DNA of 64,000 nucleotides from Chlorocebus sabaeus (lineage: Eukaryota > Chordata > Mammalia > Primates > Cercopithecidae), in contig NW_027327635.1 in NCBI RefSeq assembly GCF_047675955.1, forward strand, positions 1 to 64,000. The letters are read 5' to 3'. The notes beneath the pieces were generated by a model. That model was not told the origin of the DNA. It did no database searches and worked only from the letters and a program-made list of their open reading frames with translations. Of this stretch, positions 27,253 to 38,241 are shown piece after piece; position 1 is the stretch's first letter; each line of letters starts with the position of its first letter. Position numbers and translations under genes: made by a program.

Positions 27253-29553
27253 CAGTGAACACTCAGGGGAGCGATCACTCAGGGGAGTGCACATTCAGCA
27301 TAGTGTGCACTCAGTGGAGTCCTCACTCAGGCAAGTGCACACTCAGGGTGTGCCCACACTGGGGAGCGCTCACTCAGGGGAGCGCACACTCAGGGGAGCA
27401 CACACTCAGGAGAGTGCACACTCAGGGGAGGGCACACTCAGGGGAGCCTCACTATGGCGAGTTCACACTCAGGGGAGTTCACACTCAGGGGTGTCTTCAC
27501 CCAGGCGAGTTCACACTCAGGGGAGTGCGCACCTAGAGGAGCGCACACTCAGGGGAGTGCACACTCAGGGGAGAGCACACTCAGGGGAGTGTACACTCAG
27601 CGATGTGCTCATTCAGTGGAGTGCACACTCAGGGGAGTCCTCACTCAGGCGATTTCACACTCACGGGAGTGCACACTCAGGGGTGTCCTCACCGATGGGA
27701 GTGCACACTCAGGGGAGTTTGCACTCAGGGAAGTGCTCACTCAGGGGAGCGCACACTCAGGGGAGCGCAATCTCAGAGGAACGCACACTCAGGAGAGGGC
27801 ACACTCAGGGGAGTCCTCACTCAGGAGAGGGTGAACTCAGAGGAGTGCACACACAGGGTAGACCTCACTCAGTAGAGTGCGAACTCAGGGGAGTGCACAC
27901 TCAGGGGAGTGCACACTCAGGGGTGTCCTCACTCAGGCGAGTGCACATTCAGGAGAGTCCTCACTCAGGGGAGTGCTCAATCAGGGTAGTGTGCACTCAG
28001 GGGAGCACTCACTCAGGGGAGTGCACACTCAGGGGAGCGCACACTCAAGGGAGCACAAACTCAGGGGAGTGCACACTCAGGGGAGTCCTCACTCAGGAGA
28101 GTACAAACTCAGAGGAGTGCACACTCAGTGGAGTGCTCATTCAGGGGACTGCACACGAAGGGGAGTTTTCACTCAGGCGAGTGCTCATTCAGGGGAGTGC
28201 ACACTCAGGGGAGCGCTCACACTGGGGAGTTTCCACTAAAGTGAGCGCACACTCAGGGGAGTGCACACTCAGGGGAGTCCTCACACAGCCGAGTGCACAC
28301 TCAGGAGAGCGCTCACCCTTGTGAGTGCACACTCAGGATAGTGCGCACTTAGTGGAGTCCTCAATCAGGGGAGTGCACACTCAGGGGAGTGTACACTCAG
28401 GGGAGCACACACTCAGGGGAGAGCATATTCAGGGGAGTCCTCACTCAGAAGAGTGCAAACTCAGAGGAGTGCACACTCAGGAGAGCATTTACTCAGGGGA
28501 GTGCACACCCTGGGGAGCGAACACTCAGGGGAGTGCACACTCAGGGGTCTCTTCACCCAGGCGAGTCCACACTCATGGGAGTGCGCACTCAGGGGAGCAC
28601 TTATTCAGCAGAGTGCACACTCAGGGGAGCACACACTGAGGGGAGTGCACACCCTGTGGAGGGAACACTCAGGGGAGTGCACACTCAGGGGAGTGCACCC
28701 TCACGGAAGTCCTCACTCAGGAGAGTGTGAACTCAGAAGAGTGCACACTCAGGGGAGGGCTCACGCAAAAGAGTCATCACTCAAGTGTGTGCCCCCTCAG
28801 GGGATCGCTCACTCAGGGGAGTGCAGACTCAGTGGAGCCTCACTCAGGCGAATTCACACTCAGGGGAGTGCACACTCAGGGGTGTCTTCAGTCAGGAGAG
28901 TTCACACTCAGGGGAGCGCGCACTTAGGGGAGCGCTCACTCAGGGTAGCGCAATCTCAAGGGAGCGCAAACTCAGGGGAGTGTAAACTCAGGGGAGTCCT
29001 CAATCAGTGGAGTGCACACTCAGGGGAGTCCACACTCAGGTGAGTTCACAATCAGGGGAGGGCACACACAGGGGTGTCCTCACCCAGGCGAGTGCACACT
29101 CAGGGGAGTTCGCACTCAGGGGAGAGCTCACTCAGGGGAGCGCACACACTGGGGAGAGCACACTCAGGGCAGCGCACACTCATGGGAGTGCACACATAGG
29201 GGAGTGCTCACTCCGGGGAGCGCACATTCAGCGGAGTGCACACTCAGGTGAGCATACACTCAGGGGAGTGCACGCTCAGGGGAGTCCTCACTCAAAAAGT
29301 GTGAACTCAGGGGAGTGAAATCTCAGGGTAGCACAAACTCAGGGGAGTGCACACTCAGGGGAGTCCTCACTAAGGAGAATGCGAACTCAGAGGAGTGCAC
29401 ACTCAGGGGAGTGCTCATTCAGGGGAGAACACACTCAGGGGAGTCCTCACTCAGACGAGTGCACACTCAGGGGTGTGCACACTCATGGAGGCGCTCACAA
29501 AGTGGAGTGCCCACTCAGGAGAGCGCTCACTCAGGGGATTGCACACTCAGGGG
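27253..29553 (+). repeat. 16-bp satellite, block 3
   Basis: About 144 copies of the 16-bp unit, the longest block in the window. The first ~1.1 kb parallels block 2 variant by variant. The end shares GAGGCGCTCACAAAGTGGAG and the CAGGGGATCAAACCGGACC junction with the other blocks. Occasional units are one or two bases short, for example near 27448 and 28835, and shift the reading frame. Open frames of up to 402 residues here are repeat translations. Confidence 0.95.
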
Positions 29554-32500
29554 ATCAAACCGGACCAGATCGGCTCAAACCGGGTTTGACCAGCTCAAAC
29601 CGGACCAGACTCGCTTAAACCGTATCAAACCATACCAGACCGGCTCTTAGACCAGCTCAAACCGGTTTGGACCGTCTCAAACCGGACTCAAACCGGAGCA
29701 GACCGGCTCAAGCCAGTGTTGAGCGGTTCAATCCGGACTCAAACCGGACTATACCGGCTCAAACCGGTGTTGACCGGCTCAAACCGGACTCAAACCGGAC
29801 CAGACTAGCTAAAACCGGTTTTGACCGGCTCAAACCAGGCCAGACCGGCTCAAACCGGATTAATCCGGACCAGATCGGCTCAATCCGGTTTTCACCGGTT
29901 CAAACCGGACTGAAACTGGACCAGACCGGCTCAAACTGGACTGAAACTGGACTAGACCGGATCAAACTGGTTTTGACCGGCTCAAACCAGACCAGACAGG
30001 CTCAATCGGCTCAAATCGGATCAGATCGGCTTAAGGCGGATCAAACTGGTTTTGACCGGCTCAATATGGACCATACCAGCTCAAACCGGATTTGACCAGC
30101 TCAAACCGGACTCAAACCGGACCAGACAAGCTCAAACCAGCTCAAACCGGTCCAGACCGTCTCAAACCGGACTCAAACCGGAACAGACCGCCTGAAAACG
30201 TTTTTGACCAGCTCAAACAAGAGCAGACCGATTCAAACCGGGTTTCACCGGCTCAAAATGGACCAGACAGGCTCAAACCAGATCAAACCAGACCAGACCT
30301 GCTCAATCCGGTTTTGAACGGCTCAAAGCAGACCAGACCGGTTCAAACTGGTTATGACCTGCTCAAACGGGACTCAAACCAGATTGTCTCAAACTGGTGT
30401 TGACCGGCTCAAACCGAACTCAAACTGGACCAGAGCGGCTCAAACCGGTTTTGACCGGCTAAAACCAGACCACACCAGTTCAACCGGATCAAACCGGACC
30501 AGACTGGCTTAAACCGGATCAAAACGGACCAGACCAGCTCAAACCTGTTTTTAACCGGCTCAAAGCTCATAGGACCGGCTGAAATGGGACGAGACCGCCT
30601 CAAACCGGTTTTGACCGGGTCAAATCGGACCAGTCCGGCACAAACCGGTTTTGACCGGCTCAAACCCGACCAGACCGTCTGAAACCGGAACAGACAGGCT
30701 CAAACGGATTTTGACCGGCTCAAACCCTACCAGACCGACTAAAACCGGACCAAACCCATTCAAACCGGACTCAAACCGGAATAGACCAGCTCCAACCGGT
30801 TTTGACCGGCTCAAATCGGACCAGAGCAGCACAAACCGATTTTGACCAGCTCAAACCAGACTCAAACAGGACCAGACTGGCTCAAACCGGTTTTGACCGG
30901 GTCAACCCCGACCAGACCGGCTAAAACTGGTCCAGACTGGCTCAGACCAACTTTGACCGGCTCAAAGCGAACCAGACCGGCTCAACCGGATCAAACTGGA
31001 CCAGACCGGCTTAAACTGGATCAAACCAGACCAGAGCAGCTATTAGATCGTCTCAAACCGGTTTTTGATCTGCTCAATATGGACCAGAACGGCTCAAACC
31101 GGTTTTGACTGTCTCAAACCGGACCAGACCGTCTCAAACTGGACTCAAAACGGACAAGAACGGATCAAACCGGTGTTGACCTGCTCAAACCTGACTCAAA
31201 CTGGACCAGAACGGCTCAAACCGGTGTTGACCAGCTCAAACCGGACTCAAACCGGACCAGACTGGCTCAAACCGGTTTTGAACGGCTCAAACCAGACCAT
31301 ACCTGCTCAAACGAATCAAGCCGGACAAGACCGGCTTAAACCGGATCAAACCGGCCCAGACCGGCTCAAACCGGTTTTGACCGGCTCAAATCGGACCAGA
31401 GCAGCACAAACCGAATTTGACCAGCTCAAACCAGACTCAAACAGGACCTCACCGGCTCAAACCGGTTTTGACAAGTTCAAACCCGACCAGATCAGCTGAA
31501 ACTGGACGAGACCGCCTCAAACCGGTTTTGACCAACTCAAACCCGTCCAGACCGGCTAAAACCGGAACAGACCGGCTCAAATCCGTTTTGACCGGCTCAA
31601 AGCGCACTGGACCGCCTCTAACCGGTTATGACCGGCTCAAACCGCACTCAAACCTGACCAGACCGTCTCAAACTGGTGTTGTCCGGCTCAAACCGGACTC
31701 AAACCGGACCAGACCAGCTCAAACCGGTTTAGACGGGCTAAAACCGGACTCAAACCGGTCCAGACCGTCTCAAACCCGTTTTGACTGGCTCAATCCCGAC
31801 CAGTCCGGCTGAAAGAGGACGAGAGCGGCTCCAACCGGTTTGGACCGGCTCAAACCAGACCAGACTGGCTCAACCAGAAGAAAGCGGACCAGACCGGCTC
31901 AAACCGGATCAAACCGGACCAGAACTGCTGAAACCGGATCAAAACGGACCAGACTGGCTCAAACCAGTTTTCATTGGCTCAAACCCGACCAGACCATCTG
32001 AAATCGGAGCAGACTGGCTCAAACTGGTTTTTAACTGCTGAAACCCTACCAGACCGGCTAAACCCAGAGCAGACCCGTTCAAACCGGTCTCAAACTGGAA
32101 TAGACCGGCTCAAACTGGTTTGGACCAGCTCAAATTGGACCACAGCAGCACAAACCGATTTTGACCGGCTCAAACCAGACTCAAAGAAGACAAGACCGGC
32201 TCAAACCGGTTTTCACCGGCTCAAACCCGAACAGACCGGCTGAAACCGGACGAGACCGGCTGAAACCGGTTTGGACCGGGTCAACCCCGAACAGACCGGC
32301 TAAAACAGGACCAGCCTGGCTCAGACCAGTTTTGACCGGCTCAAACCAAACCAGACTGGCTCAACCAGATCAAAACGGACCAGACCAGCGTAAACTGGAT
32401 CAAACCGGACCGGACTGGCTCTTACACCATCTCAAACCGGTTTTGATCCACTCAATACGGACCAGAACGACTCAAACCGGTTTTGACCGGCTAAACCGGA

Positions 32501-32600
32501 GCAGATCGGCTCAAACCAGACTCAAACAGGACCAGGACGGATCAAACCGGTGTTGACCGCCTCAAACCGGACTCAAACCGGACCAGACTGTCTAAAAACC
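29554..32600 (+). repeat. Decamer satellite, flavour II, plus orientation
   Basis: A 10-bp satellite with flavour II markers. A ~1.38-kb internal repeat is visible: TTAGATCGTCTCAAACCGG near 31043 and TTACACCATCTCAAACCGG near 32421 are each followed by TTTTGAT plus CTCAATA and GGACCAGAACG, and the same block occurs near 22802. This suggests a ~1.38-1.39-kb subunit within flavour II. No 16-bp block follows. Instead the array passes into flavour I near 32600. No gene is seen. Confidence 0.92.
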
Positions 32601-35600
32601 CGTTTTGACCGGCTCAAACCGGTTTTGACCAGCTCAAACCAGACCAAACCGGCTCAAACCAGGCCAGACCGGCTCAAACCCGTTTTAAGAGGCTCAAATC
32701 GGTTTTCAGCTGCTCAAACCACACCAGACCGGCTGAAACCGGTTTTGACTGGCTAAAACCGGTTTTGACCGGATGAGACCAGATCAAACCGAATCACATG
32801 GGCCCAGACAGGCTAAAACCGGATCAAACCGGACAAGACCTTCTCAAACCGGATCATACCAGACCAGACTGGCACAAACGGGCTCAAACCGGCTCAAAAC
32901 GAACCAGAACAGCCCAGACAGGCTAAAACCGTGCTAAACTGGCACAATCAGATTTCCACTGGCTCAAACCAGACCAGACCGGCTCAAACCAGACCAGACT
33001 GGCTCAAACCGGTTTTGACCAGCTCAAACCAGAACAGACCGGCTCAAACCGGTTTTGACCGCATGAGACAGGATAAAACCGGACCAGACCGGCTCAAACT
33101 GGATGAAACCGCACCAGACCGGCCCAAAACAACTGAAGCTGGAACAAACCGGACCAGACCGGGCGGAACTGGCTAAATCCGGGCCACAAACCGGTTTTGA
33201 CCGGATCAAACCAGACCATACCGACTCAAACCGGTTTTGACCGGCTAAAAGCGGTTTTGACCAGACCAAACTGGACTCGACCGGCCCAGACCAGCTGAAA
33301 CCAGATCAGACCGGACCAGACCGGCCCAGACCGGCTAAAACCGGGCCACAAACCGGTTTGTACTGGCTCAAACCAGACCAGACCTGCTGAAACCGGGTTT
33401 CACCGGCTCAAACCAGACCAGACTGGCTCAAACTGGTCAAGACCGGCTCAAACCGGTTTTGACCGGATGACACCGGATCACACCAGACCAGATCGGCTCA
33501 CACCGGATCAAACCGGACCAGACTGGCCCAGACCGGCTGAAACCGGATCAAACCGGACTACACCGGCCCAGACCGGCAATAACCGGGCCAGACAGGCTCA
33601 AAGCGGTTTTGACCGGCTCAAACAGGACCAGACCGGTTCAAACCGGTTTTGACTGGCTCAATCCGGTTTTGACCGGCTCAAACCACTCCAGACCGGCTAA
33701 AACCGGTTTTCACTGGCTCAAACCGGTTTTGACCTGATTAGACCGGATCAAACCGAACCAGATCGGCTCAGACAGGCTCGAATCGGTTTAGACTGGTTTC
33801 AACCAGACCAAAACTGCTCAAACGGTTTTGACCGGCTCGAACCGGTTTTGACCAGGTGAAACAAGACCAGACCGACTGAAACTGGTTTTGACCGACCTGA
33901 GCCAGTTTTGAACGGCTCAAACCAGTCCAGAACGGCTCAAACGAGACCAGACCGGCTCAAACCGGTTTTGACCGGCTCAAAGCGGTTTTGACCGGATAAA
34001 ACCAGACTCGACTGCCCGAGACCAGGTGAAACCGGATCAAACCGAACCAGACTGACCCAGACCGGCTAAAACCGGGCCACAAACCGGTTTTGACAGGCTC
34101 ATACCAGACCAGACCGGCTCAAACCGGTTTTGACTGGCCTGAACCGGTTTTGACCAGCTCAAACCAGACCAGACCGGCTCAAACCTGACCAGAACGGCTC
34201 AAACCGCTTTTGACCAGATGACACCGGATCAAACAGGACCAGCCTGGCTCATACCGGATCAAACCGGACCAGGCAGGCCCAGACCGGCTGAAACCGGATC
34301 AAACCACACCAGACCAGCCCAGAACGGCTTAAATCAGGCCAGACCGGCTCAAACCAGTCCAGACCAGTTCAAACCAGTTTTGACTGGCTCAATCCGGTTT
34401 TGACCAGCTCCAACCGGTTTTGAACGGCTCAAACTACTCCAGACCGGCTAAAACGTGTTTTTACCGGCTCAAAACTGTTTTGACCTGATTAGATCGGATC
34501 AAACCAGACCTGACTGGCTCAGACAGGCTCGAATCGGTTTTGACTGGCTTCCACCAGACCAAACTGGCTCAAACCGATTTTTAAAGGCTCGAACCAGTTT
34601 TGACTAGCTCAAACCAGACCAGACCGGCTCTAACCAGACCAGACCGGTTCAAACCCGTTTTGACCAGCTAAAACCGGTTTTGACCGGATGAGACCGGATC
34701 AAACCGAATCAGACCAGCCTAGACCGGCTAAAATCGGATCAAACCAGATCAGACCGGCCTAGACCGCCTACAACTGGGTCACAAAACGGTTTTGACTGGT
34801 TCAAACCAGACCAGACTGGCTCAGATCGGTTTTGACCGACCTGAGCCGGTTTTGAACGGCTCAAACCAGACCAGACCGGCTCAAACCAGACCAGACCGGT
34901 TCAAACCTGTTTTGACCGGCTCAAATCAGACCAGACCAGCTCAAACCGGATCAAACGGGACCACACCGGCCCAGACCGCCTAAAACCGGGCCAAACCGGC
35001 TCAAACTTATTTTGACCCGCTCAAACAAGACCAGACTGGGTTGAACCTGTTTTGACCGGCTCAAACCAGATCAGACCGGCTCAAACCGCTTTTGACTGGA
35101 TTAGACCGGATGAAACCGGACCAGACCTTCTGAAACTGGATCATACCGGACCAGACTGGCAGAAACCAGCTCAAACCGGCTCAAACCGAACCAGACCGGC
35201 TCAGACAGGCTAAAACCGGGCCAAACCGGCTCAATCAGGTTTTGACCGGCTCAAACCAGACCAGACCGGCTCAAACCAGACCAGACTGGATCAAACCGGT
35301 TTTGATCGGCTCAAACCACACCAGACCCACTCAAACCGGCTTTGACCAGATGATACAGGATAAAACCGGACCAGATCGGCTCCAACCGGATGAAACCGCA
35401 CCAGACGGGCCCAGAACAGCTGAATCCGGAGCAAACCGGACCAGACCAGCCCAGACCGGCTCAAACCGATTTTGACGAGCCTGAACCGGTTTTGGCCAAC
35501 TCACACCAGACCAGACCGGCTCAAACCGGTTTTGACCGGCTCAAACCTGACCAGACGGGCTCAAACCGCATCAAACGGGACCACAACGGCCCAGAACGCC

Positions 35601-38241
35601 TAAAAACGGGCCAAACCGGCTCAAACCTATTTTGACCCGCTCAAACCACACCAGACCGGCTCAAACCGGTTTTGACCGGATTAGACCGGATCAAAACGGA
35701 CCAGACCTTCTCAAACTGGATCATACTAGACCAGACTGGCACAAACCGGCTCAAACCAGCTCAAACCGAACCAGACTGGCTCAGACAGGGTAAAACCAGG
35801 TCAAACCGGCTCAATCAGGTTTTGACCGGCTCAAACCAGACCAGACCAGCTCATACAACACCAGACTGGATCAAACCAGTTTTGACCGGCTCAAACCAGA
35901 CCAGACCCGCTCAAACCGGTTTTGACCAGATGAGACAGGATAAAACTGGACCAGATCGGCTCCAACCAGATGAAACCGCACCAGACCGGCCCAGAACAGT
36001 TGAAGCCAGAGAAAACCGGACCAGACCGGCCCAGAACGGCTGAAACCGCTTTTGACCAGCCTGAGCCGGTTTTGGCTGACTCAAACCAGACCAAACCAGT
36101 TGAAACCGTACCAGAACGGCTCATACCGGTTTTGAACTGTTCAAACCACACCAGACCGACTGAAACCGGTTTGGAACGGCTAAAACCGGGTTTGACCGGA
36201 TGAGACCGGATCAAATCGAATCAGACCGGCCAAGAACAGCTAAAATCGGATCAAACCAGAGCAGACCGGCTCAAACCAGACCAGACCGGCTCAAACCGGT
36301 TTTGACTGGATGACAACGGATCAAACCGGACCACACCGACTCACACTGGATCAAACCGGTCCACACAGGCACAGACAAGCTGAAACCGGATCAAACCGTA
36401 CCAGACCATCCCAGACTGGCTAAAACCGGGCCAGACCAGCTCAAACTTGTTTTGACCGACTCAAATCAGACCAGACAGGTTCAAATCGGTTTTGACTGGC
36501 TCAATCCGGTTTTGACCGGCTCAAACCGATATTGACCGGCTCAAACCACTCCAGAACGTCTAAAACCGTTTACCACTGGCACAAACCGGTTTTGACCTGA
36601 ATAGACCGGATCAAACCGGACCAGACAGCTCAGACAGGCTCGAATCGGTTTTGACTGGCTTCAATCAGACCAAACCGGCTCAAACCCGTTTTGACGGTCT
36701 CGAACCGGTTTTGACCGTCTCAAACCGGTTTTGACCTACTCAAACCACACCAGACCAGCTGAAACCGGTTTGGACCGGCTAAAACCGGGTTTGACCGGAT
36801 GAGACCGGTTCAAACCAAATCAGACCGGCCCAGACCGGCTAAAATCGGATCAAACCGGACCAGACCAGCCCAGACCTCCTAAAACTGGGCCACAAACTGG
36901 TTTTCACCGGCTCAAACCAGACCAGACCGGCTCAGACAGGCTCGAATCGGTTTTGACTGGCTTCAGCCAAACCAAACTGGCTCAAACCGGTTTTGACAGG
37001 CTCGAAGTGGTTTTGACCATCTGAAACCAGACAAGACCGGCTCAAACCAGACCAGACTGGCTCAAAACGGTTTTGACCTGCTCAAACCACACCAGACCGG
37101 CTGAAACCGGTTTTGACCGGCTAAAACCGGTTTTGACCGGATGAGACCGGATCAAACCGAATCAGACCGGCCCAGACCAAATGAAATCGGATCAAACCGG
37201 ACCAGACCGGCCCAGACCGCCTAAAACTGGGCCACAAACCGGTTTTGACCCGTTCAAACCAGACCAGACCGGCTCAAACCGGATTTGACTGGCTTAAACC
37301 AGACCAGACCGGCTCAAACCGGTTTTGACCGTCTCAATGCATTCCAGACCGGCTAAAACCAGTTTTCAACGGCTCAAACCGGTTTTGACCTGATTAGACC
37401 GGATCAAACCGGACCAGACCGTCTCATACAGTCTCGAATCGGTTTTGACTAGCTTCAACCGGACCAAACCGGCTCAAACCGGTTTTGAATGGCTCAAACC
37501 AGACCAGACTGGCTCAAACCGGTTTTGACCTGCTCAAACCGCACCAGACCGGCTGAAACCGGTTTTGACCGGCTAAAACTGGCATTTAATGGATGACACC
37601 GGATCAAACCGAATCAGACTGGCGCAGACTGGCTAAAATCGGATCAAGCCAGGGCAGACTGGCCCAGACCACCTAAAACTGGGCCACAAACCGATTTTGA
37701 CCGGCTCAATCCAGGCCAGACTGGCTCAAACCGGTTTTGACCGGCCTGAGCCGGATTTGACCGTCTCAAACCCGACCAGACTGGCTCAAACCGGACCAGA
37801 CAAGCTCAAACCAGTTTTGACCGGATGACACGGATCAAACCGGACTCGACTGGCTCACACCGGATCATACCAGACCAGACAGGCACAGACCGGATGAAGC
37901 CGGATCAAACCAGACCAGACCGGCCCAGACTGGCTAAACCCGGGGCAGACCGGCTCAAACCTTTTTTGACCGGCTCAATCCAGACCAGACCGGCTTAAAC
38001 CTGTTTTGACCGGCTCAAACCAGACCTGACTGGCTCAAACCAGACCAGACCGGCTCAAACCGATTTTGACCAGATGAGACCAGATCAAACCGTATCAGAT
38101 TGGCCCAGACCGGCTAAAATCGGATCATACCGGAGCAGACCGGCCGAGACTGCCTAAAACTGGGCCACAAACCGGTTTTGACCGGTTCAAATCAGATCAG
38201 ACCGGCTCAAACCGGTTTTGACCGACCTGAGCCGGTTTTGA
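32601..38241 (+). repeat. Decamer satellite, flavour I, plus orientation (second block)
   Basis: The array returns to flavour I: GGATGAGACCGG, GGCCCAGACC and GGGCCACAAACCGG are again common and GACTCAAACCGGACC is absent. The GGATCATACC cassette appears near 32850, 35132 and 35720. The CTGGCTTC-AACCAGACC type cassette appears near 33796, 34550, 36655, 36958 and 37450. A ~580-bp tandem duplication is visible at 35090-36050. The block ends at the polarity flip near 38242. No gene is seen. Confidence 0.93.
35090..36050 (+). repeat. Tandem duplication of ~580 bp within decamer I
   Basis: Two adjacent segments share the same ordered variants: GACCTTCT then GGATCATAC, CTCAATCAGGTTTTGACC (near 35231 and 35811), CCAGACTGGATCAAACC, a GGATAAAAC unit, CAGATCGGCTCCAACC and a GATGAAACCGCACCAGAC unit. 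The offset is about 580 bp. Because the units are otherwise diverged, the shared order supports a recent segmental duplication inside the array. Confidence 0.75.

Larger units (their letters stand above)
25376..29553 (+). repeat. Composite higher-order unit copy 2 (decamer II + 16-bp block)
   Basis: Second copy of the ~4.15-kb composite unit. Start, internal junction and end correspond to copy 1 with offsets of about 3.94 kb at the internal junction and 4.18 kb at the end. The size differences lie in repeat copy number within both halves. The decamer array after it (from 29554) begins like a third copy but is not followed by a 16-bp block within the expected distance. Confidence 0.85.
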
